NCBI GenBank assembly: GCA_045538195.1
Contig: JAZSRA010000138.1
Location: 48,147-112,146 of the forward strand
Direction: 5' to 3'
Length of the DNA: 64,000 nt
Source of the DNA: SVTX01 sp045538195
GTDB lineage: Bacteria; Bacillota; Clostridia; Oscillospirales; CAG-272
This document shows positions 14,459 to 23,008 of this stretch, one piece after another. Positions within the stretch are counted from its first letter, which is position 1, and each line of letters opens with the position of its first letter. Made by a program: the position numbers and the translations under genes. Under the pieces are notes generated by a model. The model searched no databases. It had not been told where the DNA came from and saw nothing but the letters and a program-made list of their open reading frames with translations.

Positions 14459-17053
14459 TTAATTCAAACGCTTTTTGAGGTCAAAAAGGAAGGTCATGCA
14501 CTCGTAGGGCGAGAGCGTGTTGATATCAACCTTTTTAAGATCCTCTATGATCTGATCGTTGATGCAATCCTCAAATGTTATAAGAGTATCGTCCTTTACT
14601 ACGACCTTCTCCTCGCGGTCGGTGAGCTTAATATTCTTTGCACTCTCCTCGACCGTTGCAAGTACCTCCTTGGCGCGCTTGATGACCTCGTTTGGAAGTC
14701 CCGCGAGCTTTGCGACCTCGATTCCGTAGCTGTCGTCGGTAGAACCGCGGACGATTTTACGCAGAAAAGTAATACTGTCGCCGCGCTTCTTGGCGGCGAT
14801 ATTGTAGTTGACGATACCGTCAAACTCATTTTCCATACTGGTCAGCTCGTGATAGTGTGTGGCAAACAGTGTTTTTGCGCCGATGCGTCTGCCTGCGGTG
14901 TACTCAACGATAGCACGGGCGATACTCATGCCGTCAAAGGTTGACGTACCGCGTCCTACCTCATCGTAGATTATAAGGCTCTTTCTCGTGGCGTTTTTCA
15001 ATATGTAAGCCACCTCATTCATTTCAAGCATAAAGGTGGACTGACCCGAAGCCAGATCGTCGGACGCGCCAACACGGGTGAATATTTTGTCGGTAATTCC
15101 GACAGTTGCCTCTGCCGCAGGGACAAATGATCCCATCTGCGCCATAAGTACGATAAGCGCCACCTGACGCATATAGGTAGATTTACCCGCCATATTGGGA
15201 CCTGTGATAAGCAGGAGGCGGTCGGTAGTCATATTAAGCTTTGTGTCGTTGGGAACAAAATAGGAGTCCTTAACGAACTGCTCGACCACGGGGTGTCTGC
15301 CGTCCTTGATCTCGATCTCCTCGGATGAGGTTATTTCGGGACGGACGTATCTGTTTTTCGCCGCAACGGTAGCGAGACTGTAATAAACGTCGGTCTCGGC
15401 AAGAAGCGCGGCGGTCTTTTGTATTCTTACGCTATTATCCGCAACGATAGCGCGGACATCGCAGAAAAGCTCGTATTCAAGTGAGCAGAGCTTGTCGGAA
15501 GCGCCAAGCACCTTGGCCTCCATTTCTTTCAGCTCCTCGGTGATGTAACGCTCGCAATTTGCAAGTGTCTGCTTTCTGATGTATCTGTCGGGAACGAGAT
15601 CGTACTGCGACCTTGTGACCTCAATATAGAAGCCAAAAACCTTGTTGTATCCGACTTTGAGATTCTTGATCCCCGTTTCTTCTCTTTCCCGCTCTGCTAT
15701 CTGCTCGCGCCACTCGTCGCCATGCTCCACGATTGCGCGGAACTCGTCAACGCGGTCATCGTAGCCGTCCTTTATCATTCCGCCCTCGCGTACCGAGAAC
15801 GGAGGATCTTCCTTTATGGAACGGCAAATAAGATCACATATATCTTCAAGAGTGTCAAGCTCGGAATATATTCTCCGCATCTCGTCGCTCGTGCATCCCG
15901 AGAGCAGATTTTTAAGCTCGGGAAGGATCGCCACCGTGCTTGCCACCGCACGAAGATCCTTTGCGTTTGCCGAGCCGTAAACTATCTTTGTAATAAGCCT
16001 TTCAAGGTCAAGAACGTTGTCAAGCAGCTCGCTGACCTGCTCACGGAGCATAAAGTTGTTGTAAAACTCCTCGACGGCATTTTGTCTTTTGACGATAGCC
16101 GATGCCGTGATCAGCGGATGCTCGACCCATTTGCGAAGAAGTCTCGCGCCGAGAGAGGAACGGGTCTTGTCAAGCACCCAAAGCAGAGTTCCCTTCTTTT
16201 CCTTGGATCTCATTGACTCCACAAGCTCGAGATTTCTTCTTGTGTTTACGTCCATTTCAAGATACTGACCGTCGGAATAAACGTTCAGCTTGTTGATATA
16301 TCCGATGTCCTTTTTCTGGGTGTCGCGGACGTAATCAAGCATAGCACCGACCGCGCAGACAAGCGCCTTGTCGGCGGTGTCGTCCTCGCGCAGAGTAGAT
16401 TCAAACTGATTTTTTACTCTTTCAAGGCAACTGTCAAGTTCAAAGCGTGAGGGCTGATTGTCGTTGAGCATCGATCCGAGACGGTCTTTTATAAAATCAG
16501 CTATTTCTTTGAATTTAGATGCACCAAGATTTGAAATGACCTCCGCGGGAGCGTAGGTGCCAAGCTCGTTGAGAAGTCTCGCGTCCATATTACAGCCCGA
16601 AAAGCTGGTCGCGTATATCTCGGCGGTTGAAACGTCGCAGAAGCAAACGCCATACTCAAATTCGCCCATATAAAGGGCGCAGAGATAGTTGTTTTTCTTA
16701 TCGGATAAAAGGTTGGACTCAATTACCGTACCGGGGGTTATGACCCTTATAACGTCTCGCTTTACTATTCCCTTGGCGGTAGCGGGATCCTCCATCTGCT
16801 CGCAAATGGCGATCTTAAAGCCTTGCTCAATGAGCTTACCGATGTAGGTGTCCACCGAATGAAAAGGAACACCGCACATAGGCGCTCTTTCAGATTCTCC
16901 GCAATCTCTGCCCGTCAGCGTCAGATCAAGAGCGCGAGACGCTACGATAGCGTCGTCGAAAAACATCTCGTAAAAGTCGCCGAGACGGTAAAAAAGCAGA
17001 TAGTCCTTGTATTTCTCTTTTATCTCAAAATATTGCTCCATCATTGGAGTCAT
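14459..17053 (-). CDS. mutS: DNA mismatch repair protein MutS
   Basis: The protein has 864 aa, full length for MutS1. The mismatch-reading F-x-E motif is present as GDFYEMF near residue 30. The C-terminal ATPase has Walker A GPNMAGKSTYMRQ (about residue 620), the Walker B region SLIIYDEVGRGTSTFDG and the switch THYHEL. A C-terminal helix-turn-helix and tail follow. GAGGAAA precedes the ATG. The order miaB - YlbF/YmcA-like - mutS - mutL matches the B. subtilis chromosome, where cotE lies between ymcA and mutS; cotE is missing here, in keeping with a distant or non-sporulating relative. Confidence 0.97.
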   Translation of the reverse strand: MTPMMEQYFEIKEKYKDYLLFYRLGDFYEMFFDDAIVASRALDLTLTGRDCGESERAPMCGVPFHSVDTYIGKLIEQGFKIAICEQMEDPATAKGIVKRDVIRVITPGTVIESNLLSDKKNNYLCALYMGEFEYGVCFCDVSTAEIYATSFSGCNMDARLLNELGTYAPAEVISNLGASKFKEIADFIKDRLGSMLNDNQPSRFELDSCLERVKNQFESTLREDDTADKALVCAVGAMLDYVRDTQKKDIGYINKLNVYSDGQYLEMDVNTRRNLELVESMRSKEKKGTLLWVLDKTRSSLGARLLRKWVEHPLITASAIVKRQNAVEEFYNNFMLREQVSELLDNVLDLERLITKIVYGSANAKDLRAVASTVAILPELKNLLSGCTSDEMRRIYSELDTLEDICDLICRSIKEDPPFSVREGGMIKDGYDDRVDEFRAIVEHGDEWREQIAEREREETGIKNLKVGYNKVFGFYIEVTRSQYDLVPDRYIRKQTLANCERYITEELKEMEAKVLGASDKLCSLEYELFCDVRAIVADNSVRIQKTAALLAETDVYYSLATVAAKNRYVRPEITSSEEIEIKDGRHPVVEQFVKDSYFVPNDTKLNMTTDRLLLITGPNMAGKSTYMRQVALIVLMAQMGSFVPAAEATVGITDKIFTRVGASDDLASGQSTFMLEMNEVAYILKNATRKSLIIYDEVGRGTSTFDGMSIARAIVEYTAGRRIGAKTLFATHYHELTSMENEFDGIVNYNIAAKKRGDSITFLRKIVRGSTDDSYGIEVAKLAGLPNEVIKRAKEVLATVEESAKNIKLTDREEKVVVKDDTLITFEDCINDQIIEDLKKVDINTLSPYECMTFLFDLKKRLN

Positions 17054-17122
17054 AGCGGTTTCCTCGCTTTTTGTAAATTTAGCAAAAATATCAATTACTT
17101 CCCGTTGGCAGGAGCAGAACGA

Positions 17123-17503
17123 TTAATGACAACCGGAACAGGAAGAACAGTCATGAGAACAGGGAGTCTTTCCCGTAGCGTTAAACATTATAGTGTTGTT
17201 TACGGTCTCCATAAGCTCGTTGACCGCCGCCTGCGCCTCGTCAAGCTCGATGAAAAGAGGATCCTGGGTGATCTCAGCGTAGATCTCGTCGATCCTGTCC
17301 TGAATTCTCGTCAGCGCGTCGGTGTCGATCTCATCGCCGTCGCCCATAGTTGTGAGAGCCTGCTGCTGAATACCGTATTCCATCATAAGGTTGGCGATCT
17401 TCTCGCTTCCCTCGTAGGCTTCCTTAGCCTTTTCCATACGGATCATTCTTTCGTCTTCCTTAATTGCTTTTCCAAGCTCTGCTGCAAGTGAATAAATGCT
17501 CAT
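17123..17503 (-). CDS. YlbF/YmcA (RicF/RicA) family protein with cysteine-rich tail
   Basis: The protein has 126 aa and is mainly helical (LAAELGKAIKEDERMIRMEKAKEAYE opens the family fold), ending in a Cys/His-rich tail CSHDCSSCSGCH. In B. subtilis, YlbF, YmcA and YaaT form a complex that binds [4Fe-4S] clusters and guides RNase Y cleavage, competence and biofilm decisions. Its position directly after miaB and before mutS is that of ymcA, while the cysteine tail is more like YlbF, so one protein may serve both roles here. It starts 33 bp after the miaB stop. Confidence 0.82.
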   Translation of the reverse strand: MSIYSLAAELGKAIKEDERMIRMEKAKEAYEGSEKIANLMMEYGIQQQALTTMGDGDEIDTDALTRIQDRIDEIYAEITQDPLFIELDEAQAAVNELMETVNNTIMFNATGKTPCSHDCSSCSGCH

Positions 17504-17536
17504 TTTTATTTCCTACTTTCGTAATATTTCGTTATT

Positions 17537-18970
17537 TTAGATCTTTTCGCCGTAGAGCGCAAAGGTCTCGGCGCGCGTGATCTTCATTTCTATGAATTTT
17601 CCGACGTCGCTTTCATTTCCGTCGAAAAGAACGATCTTGTTACCCTCGGTACGACCCGAATACACGTTCTCGTTGTTCTTGCTCTTTCCGTCGCAAAGCA
17701 CCTTTAATATTTTGCCCTCGATCGGCTTGTTTTTTTCAAAAGCTATTTCGTTTTGTGTTTCAAGCAGACGGTTCATTCGCTCGCCTTTTACGTCGTCGGG
17801 GATCTGACAGTCCATCGCCGCCGCGGGAGTGTCCTTACGGGGCGAATAGATGAAGGAGTAGGTCATATCAAACCTGACCTTTCGGAGCATCCGGAGAGTT
17901 CCTTCAAAATCCTCCTCGGTCTCACCAGGGAAACCTACGATAATATCCGAAGATATGGTAATATCGGGTATTTTTTCACGAAGATACTCGACGGTACGCA
18001 GATATTTAGCGGTGTCGTAGTGACGGTTCATAGCCGCGAGAATTCGGTCGCTTCCCGACTGCATAGGCAGGTGGAATTGGTGTGCAATATGCTTTGACGA
18101 CGCTATCACATCGATAAGCTTATCCGACGCATCCTTCGGATGACTTGTCATAAAGCGGATGAAATAGTCGCCCTCGATTTTGTCGATATCCGAAAGCAGG
18201 TCGGCAAAATCGTAGACCTCGCCGTCGTCGCTCTTTGCGTCCTTGCCGTAGCTGTTGACGTTCTGACCGAGCAGGGTTATATCTTTGTATCCGCTCTCCA
18301 CAAGCTCGCGCACCTCGGCAATTATGTCCTCGGGACGGCGACTTCTCTCGCGACCTCTGACGTAAGGCACAATACAGTAGGTGCAGAAGTTGTTGCAGCC
18401 GTACATTATCGACACCCACGCGCGGTAGGTACTCTCGCGGTGAATAGGCAATCCTTCCGCAACCAGATATTCCTTTTCCTCGGGACAGTAAAGTCTTTTT
18501 CCCTTTTTCATTTTAGTGAAAACAAGCTCGGGCAGACGGTGGAGCGATGACGTTCCAAGCACGAAATCAACGTATGGGTAGCTATGCTTTATAGTTTCCT
18601 TTCGATGCTCCTGAGTTACCATGCAACCACAAACACCGATAAGCATACTCGGCTTTGCCGCCTTCAAGTGCTTGTACTGACCGATGATCGAAAGCGCTCT
18701 TTTCTCGGCATGCTCTCTTACGGCGCAGGTGTTGACAATAATAATGTCGGCAAGCTCCACCGTGTCGGTGATCTCGTATCCCATAGAGATACACATACCC
18801 GCGATCTTCTCGCTGTCGGCTTCGTTCTGCTGACAACCAAAGGTCTGCACGAAGGCATATTTGACCTCGCCCGTATCGGCTTTCTGACCGAGAACGACCG
18901 CTCTCACACGCGCTATATATTCGTTTTGCTTTTGCATTTCCGCATCGGGCAAAATTCTGTATTCTTTCAT
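17537..18970 (-). CDS. miaB: tRNA (N6-isopentenyl adenosine(37)-C2)-methylthiotransferase MiaB
   Basis: The protein has 477 aa. Radical-SAM enzyme that adds the methylthio group to i6A37 of tRNAs. The N-terminal UPF0004 domain has its three cluster cysteines in TFGCQQNEADSEK, NTCAVREHAEKRA and GVCGCM. The radical-SAM CxxxCxxC is in YGCNNFCTYCIVPYVRGRER. A C-terminal TRAM domain ends the protein. The N-terminal 35 residues before the first domain are an extension common in clostridial homologues. It has its own consensus promoter and heads the run to mutL and probably tldE. The paralogue mtaB lies at 47929. Confidence 0.96.
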   Translation of the reverse strand: MKEYRILPDAEMQKQNEYIARVRAVVLGQKADTGEVKYAFVQTFGCQQNEADSEKIAGMCISMGYEITDTVELADIIIVNTCAVREHAEKRALSIIGQYKHLKAAKPSMLIGVCGCMVTQEHRKETIKHSYPYVDFVLGTSSLHRLPELVFTKMKKGKRLYCPEEKEYLVAEGLPIHRESTYRAWVSIMYGCNNFCTYCIVPYVRGRERSRRPEDIIAEVRELVESGYKDITLLGQNVNSYGKDAKSDDGEVYDFADLLSDIDKIEGDYFIRFMTSHPKDASDKLIDVIASSKHIAHQFHLPMQSGSDRILAAMNRHYDTAKYLRTVEYLREKIPDITISSDIIVGFPGETEEDFEGTLRMLRKVRFDMTYSFIYSPRKDTPAAAMDCQIPDDVKGERMNRLLETQNEIAFEKNKPIEGKILKVLCDGKSKNNENVYSGRTEGNKIVLFDGNESDVGKFIEMKITRAETFALYGEKI

Positions 18971-19022
18971 AGTTCTTCTTTCAAATTTACTTTCAAATTG
19001 ACATAATTATAGATAATATATT

Positions 19023-19051
19023 ATTATATAATAAAAACGCAAAAATGTCAA
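19023..19051 (-). promoter_or_regulatory. SigA-type promoter of the miaB-mutL operon
   Basis: On the minus strand, TTGACA (19046-19051), 17-bp spacer, TATAAT (19023-19028), both perfect consensus; 52 bp before the miaB ATG. Confidence 0.82.
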
Positions 19052-19104
19052 GGGTCTGTGCGGATTTTGTCGTAGCTGATTTGTCGTAGCATGTTTATTA
19101 AAGT

Positions 19105-19129
19105 AAAAAGGCCGCAGTGCGACCTTTTT
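19105..19129 (-). terminator. Terminator of the M16-lgt-folD operon
   Basis: Stem AAAAAGGTCGC / GCGGCCTTTTT (one G.T pair) with a three-base loop on the minus strand, running into TTTTTAC. It lies 80 bp after the stop of the gene at 19208 and before the miaB promoter. Confidence 0.75.
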
Positions 19130-19207
19130 CTTTTCATAAAGGGAGAAATTGTTATTTTATCTCTTTTGTTTATTTAGATAAATCTTTCTAATATTACCGA
19201 TAAGTTA

Positions 19208-19756
19208 TTATTTTGACTTGCTTTCGTAAATTGTAATCTCTTCTCCGTTTGCACCACGAACAAACAATCTACATTCTCCATTTTTAAAGATATTTTTCCA
19301 AAACGGAGACTTTTCGTAACAATACTCTAAATCACCTAAGCGGTAATACATACAGCCATCTCTTTTGTCCCATTCGTCCCAGGTGTTGCTTTCAAAAGAA
19401 GCTCGATAAGATGAGTAGATACTCTTATTCTCAGATTCAGGCAACAGATTGTAGTCCTTATCGTAAACTAACAGCTGGTTGGGTCTGCCCAAATACACGT
19501 ACAAATACGAATCAATATATTGAACGTACATTCCCCCTCCACCCTCGGTGTTAAGTGACTTCGAGAAAACTAATTCGCCTTCCCGATTATATACCTTTAC
19601 AAAAGAACCGTAATAACAAATAGCAACATCTCCATCAGCAGCATCAACACAGGCATCCTTCAATTCAGTAAATGAACCAACATTTGCTGCTAACAATGCC
19701 AGTAAAAAAGTAACTACTGTTAAAACAACAAAAAATATTGTTTTCTTTTTTTCCAT
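19208..19756 (-). CDS. Membrane-anchored protein of unknown function
   Basis: The protein has 182 aa. An N-terminal basic MEKKK is followed by a hydrophobic helix at about 7-26 (FFVVLTVVTFLLALLAANVG) without a lipobox, so it is a signal anchor or cleaved signal. The extracytoplasmic part has repeated short strands with aromatic residues (GSFVKVYNREGELVFSKSL; SYLYVYLGRPNQLLVYDKDY), which look like two blades of a beta-propeller-type repeat; that is only an impression. It starts eight bases after the folD stop, so it is the last gene of that operon. Confidence 0.6.
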   Translation of the reverse strand: MEKKKTIFFVVLTVVTFLLALLAANVGSFTELKDACVDAADGDVAICYYGSFVKVYNREGELVFSKSLNTEGGGGMYVQYIDSYLYVYLGRPNQLLVYDKDYNLLPESENKSIYSSYRASFESNTWDEWDKRDGCMYYRLGDLEYCYEKSPFWKNIFKNGECRLFVRGANGEEITIYESKSK

Positions 19757-19764
19757 AAAAGATA

Positions 19765-20622
19765 TTACCTTTCCCCACGTGCAATACTTGCCGCGGTAAG
19801 GGTATTTTTAAGCAACATAGTAATCGTCATAGGACCTACACCGCCGGGAACGGGAGTGATGTAAGATGCCTTAGGCTCAACCTCGGCAAAGCATACGTCG
19901 CCACAAAGCTTGCCGTCGGCTTTGCGGTTTATTCCAACGTCAACTACGACGGCTCCCTCCTTGATCATATCGCCCTTGACGAATTCGGGTTTACCGATTG
20001 AAGCCACGAGAATATCGGCTTCGCGACAGATATCTGCAAGGTTCTGGGTTCTGCTATGACAGATAGTCACCGTTCCGTGAGCGTGGAGCAAAAGCATCGC
20101 CATAGGCTTACCTACGATATTGGATCGACCTATAACCACACATTTTTTGCCCGAGACATCAATTCCGCTCTTTTGGAGCAGAACCATAACGCCCGCGGGA
20201 GTGCAAGGCAGGAGGTCGTGATTTCCTATCATTATTTTGCCCACGTTGTAGGGGTGGAACGCGTCAACGTCCTTTTCGGGCTTTATTTTAAGCAATACCT
20301 CGGTTTCGTTAAGATGCTTGGGGAGAGGCAGTTGAACGAGAATTCCGTGTATTTTTTCGTCGTTATTGAGCTTTTCAACAAGTGCGATCAGCTCCTCCTG
20401 GGTCGTGCTTTCGGGAAGCTCGTAGCTCTCGGAATAAAATCCTACCTCCTCGCATCCTTTTTTCTTGTTTCTAACGTAGACCTGCGACGCGGGGTCATCT
20501 CCTACGATAATTACCGCAAGGCCCGGTGCGGAGTTGTATTTATCCTTGAATCTGACCACCTCTGCGGCGATCTCCTCCCTTACCTGCTTTGAAATCGCTT
20601 TTCCGTCAATTATCTGTGCCAT
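19765..20622 (-). CDS. folD: Bifunctional methylene-THF dehydrogenase / methenyl-THF cyclohydrolase
   Basis: The protein has 285 aa. FolD interconverts 5,10-methylene-, 5,10-methenyl- and 10-formyl-tetrahydrofolate in the cytoplasm. The start at 20622 (MAQIIDGKAIS) is nine bases after AGGAGG; an ATG two codons earlier is only three bases from that site. Motifs: YVRNKKKGCEEVGF with the catalytic Lys, VQLPLPKH, DVDAFHP, PCTPAGVM, IGRSNIVGKPM for NADP binding and PVPGGVGPMT. It overlaps the end of lgt by 17 bp in a different frame, which couples the two. Confidence 0.96.
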   Translation of the reverse strand: MAQIIDGKAISKQVREEIAAEVVRFKDKYNSAPGLAVIIVGDDPASQVYVRNKKKGCEEVGFYSESYELPESTTQEELIALVEKLNNDEKIHGILVQLPLPKHLNETEVLLKIKPEKDVDAFHPYNVGKIMIGNHDLLPCTPAGVMVLLQKSGIDVSGKKCVVIGRSNIVGKPMAMLLLHAHGTVTICHSRTQNLADICREADILVASIGKPEFVKGDMIKEGAVVVDVGINRKADGKLCGDVCFAEVEPKASYITPVPGGVGPMTITMLLKNTLTAASIARGER

Positions 20623-21703
20623 TTTCATTGTCCTCCTCGTTATTGGGGTCATTTTCCTCCGATGTTTCCTGCGTGTCGGAAACGGATTCGGTGTTTTCTG
20701 TTTTTTCAGTCTTTTTTTCAAAGAAAACGGGATTCATAATGAGATCGGGCTTGATATAGTTATCAAAAGCGGTAAGCTGCGCTCCGTCCATATAAAGCTT
20801 TTTCTTCGAATAGATAAGACCTGCAATAAGTGCCGCGCCGAAAACAACGAAGCACACGATTCCCACCATCTGCGATATACGGATAGCAGTACCGGGAATA
20901 TAAAGGCTGTCGGTGCGAAGTCCTTCTATGAAGAATCTGCCAAATCCGTACCACGCAAGGTACATGCAAAGCACCTGACCGTTGAACTTTTTCTTTTTGT
21001 AGAAGATGTTGATGAGAATAAATCCCGCAAGGTTCCAAAGCGACTCGTAAAGGAACGTGGGGTGAACGTCAACCGCTCCCATAGGGTATCCCAAGATCTC
21101 ATCGTGACGGGTATTGTATGATTGAAGGCTCATTCGCATAAAGGAGAGAGGGTGTCCCTCGGTAACGAGACCGCCGTACGCCTCTCCGTTAAAAAAGTTG
21201 CCCCATCTACCCATAGACTGCGCTATCATAACACCGGACGCCGCCATATCGAAGATTTTAAGGAAGTTCTTCTTTTTAACGCTCGTGGCAACAATTATGG
21301 CTATTGCTCCGCCGATAATACCGCCGTATATGGCAAGACCGCCCGTGCGAAGATTTAACACGTTTTTGAGAAATTCGATAAAGTTTCCGTCCTTTGGCAT
21401 AAAGCTATCGAGCTTGGTGAGTACAAAATAAAGTCTTGCTCCTATAACACCCGAGATGACAGCCCAGAGCGCCACGTCGGTAATATCGTCAAATTTAACG
21501 CTCTCGTATTTGCCGCGGTATACAACGTAAAGGAACGCCAGAACTATTCCGCAGGTAATGATAATTCCGTACCAGTATACGGGAAAGCTGCCGATCTTGA
21601 TACCGAAAAGTCCCAGAATATCGGCAATATTGAACGCCACGTTATTAAGCTCAAACTCGCCGATCCCAAGTCCCGGAAAGGCTATCTTTGATATATGCTC
21701 CAT
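20606..21703 (-). CDS. lgt: Prolipoprotein diacylglyceryl transferase
   Basis: The protein has 365 aa. Lgt moves diacylglycerol from phosphatidylglycerol to the lipobox cysteine of prolipoproteins in the cytoplasmic membrane. It is polytopic, with the family signature around MGRWGNFFNGEAYGG and the HPTFLYESLWNL segment, GGLAIYGGI upstream and FGRFFIEGLRTDS near the end. The ATG at 21703 has AAGGAG at a six-base distance; a TTG seven codons earlier would include that site. The last 45 residues are a hydrophilic acidic tail (for example NEEDNENGTDN), longer than usual. It stands between the M16 pair and folD; lnt at 42744 does the third step of the same pathway. Confidence 0.95.
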   Translation of the reverse strand: MEHISKIAFPGLGIGEFELNNVAFNIADILGLFGIKIGSFPVYWYGIIITCGIVLAFLYVVYRGKYESVKFDDITDVALWAVISGVIGARLYFVLTKLDSFMPKDGNFIEFLKNVLNLRTGGLAIYGGIIGGAIAIIVATSVKKKNFLKIFDMAASGVMIAQSMGRWGNFFNGEAYGGLVTEGHPLSFMRMSLQSYNTRHDEILGYPMGAVDVHPTFLYESLWNLAGFILINIFYKKKKFNGQVLCMYLAWYGFGRFFIEGLRTDSLYIPGTAIRISQMVGIVCFVVFGAALIAGLIYSKKKLYMDGAQLTAFDNYIKPDLIMNPVFFEKKTEKTENTESVSDTQETSEENDPNNEEDNENGTDN

Positions 21704-21727
21704 ATTGATCTCCTTTGTTTTCAATTT

Positions 21728-23008
21728 TTATTCGGGTCTTATGACGGACAGAGTAAAGCATTCTTCGTCAAAGACTCTATTCAAAAGCTCGGTAACGTAA
21801 TCAAACGTAATGCTTTCTATGATGCTCGGTTGCTCGAAAAGGTCGATTCCGTCGTAAGCGTAGCTTGTCAGGGCAAAGGCTATGTCCTCGGTGGAGTCGA
21901 AGTCGGAAATATATGACGCGTAAACGCACTTCTTTTCTCTTTCAAAATCCTCTCTGACAAGTCCCTTTTCACGATATTCAGCTATATGTCCCTTGATCTT
22001 TTCCAAAAGAAGTCGGGGGTCGTCGCTCTCGCCCGAGATCATCACGTATGCAGTACTCGGACTTGCGGAATAACCGCTGTCAAATCCGGGAGACACGATA
22101 CCCTGTTCAAGCATATCGAGATAAAACTCGCCTGCCTCGGAGAGCATCATATGAATCAGAATATTCATTCCCTCCACCTTTTTGTATCGCTCTATCGGCG
22201 ACGAGGGAATGTCGCAATCCTTGATTCCTATGCAGAAAAGCGGCTTGCCCACGGGCATTTTCTTTTCGACGTAGCTATTCTTCACTTCTCTCGGCTCGTC
22301 AAAGGACGCAAAAGACGAGCAGAAGCTACGCTTCTCTTTACCGATCTCCCTATCAACTATCTCCACCGTCTCCTCTGCCGTAACCTTTCCGCAGATACAG
22401 AGAACCATATTTTCTGGGGTGTAGAAATCACGGCAGCAGCGGTACAGCACCTCGGGAGTTATTCTTGATATAGACTCCTCGCTTCCGCAGATCTCATTCT
22501 TGACGGGATTGACGAAATACATCGCGCCAAGCATATTCATATAGCAACGGTCGTAAGGATCATCCATGCATCCGCGTATCTCCTCGGCAATAATTCCGAT
22601 CTCCTTTTTCACGGTCTTTTCGGTGAAATAGGGGTGCGTAACGAAGCTCAAAAGCTCGGAGATCGCTTTATCCACGTTTTCGGTAGCCGAGAAAAGATAA
22701 GCCGTGCGCTCATTCGAGGTATAGGCATTATCGTATGCGCCGAGAGATGAAAAAACGTCGTCAGCATTGCTTCCATCCTCGTTTTCAAAGAGCTTATGCT
22801 CCAAAAAATGGGCGCAGCCCTGAGGCAGACTGATCTTTTCGCCGCCACAGTCGTATTCAATGGCGTTACCGCCGAAATTTACCGAAAAAATGCCATATGT
22901 AGTCGACAAATTCTTTGGAAAGACAAAAACGCTAAGTCCGCTGTCGTGTTTTATTCTGTAATAATGCTCGCCGAGAAGCGAGGACTCAAATCGCTTGATC
23001 TCACTCAT
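21728..23008 (-). CDS. M16 family zinc peptidase, catalytic member (YmfH-like)
   Basis: The protein has 426 aa from the ATG at 23008 (MSEIKRFES). The inverted zinc motif HxxEH is intact as HFLEH at residues 67-71, with the downstream glutamate pair in EEIRGCMDDPYDRC. Two M16 domains are present, as in other 400-450 aa members. Its partner, without the zinc motif, is encoded just upstream and overlaps by 8 bp. In Bacillota this YmfF/YmfH-type pair is widespread; some database records link it to EF-P modification, but the peptide substrate is not known to me. It is followed after 24 bp by lgt. Confidence 0.9.
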   Translation of the reverse strand: MSEIKRFESSLLGEHYYRIKHDSGLSVFVFPKNLSTTYGIFSVNFGGNAIEYDCGGEKISLPQGCAHFLEHKLFENEDGSNADDVFSSLGAYDNAYTSNERTAYLFSATENVDKAISELLSFVTHPYFTEKTVKKEIGIIAEEIRGCMDDPYDRCYMNMLGAMYFVNPVKNEICGSEESISRITPEVLYRCCRDFYTPENMVLCICGKVTAEETVEIVDREIGKEKRSFCSSFASFDEPREVKNSYVEKKMPVGKPLFCIGIKDCDIPSSPIERYKKVEGMNILIHMMLSEAGEFYLDMLEQGIVSPGFDSGYSASPSTAYVMISGESDDPRLLLEKIKGHIAEYREKGLVREDFEREKKCVYASYISDFDSTEDIAFALTSYAYDGIDLFEQPSIIESITFDYVTELLNRVFDEECFTLSVIRPE

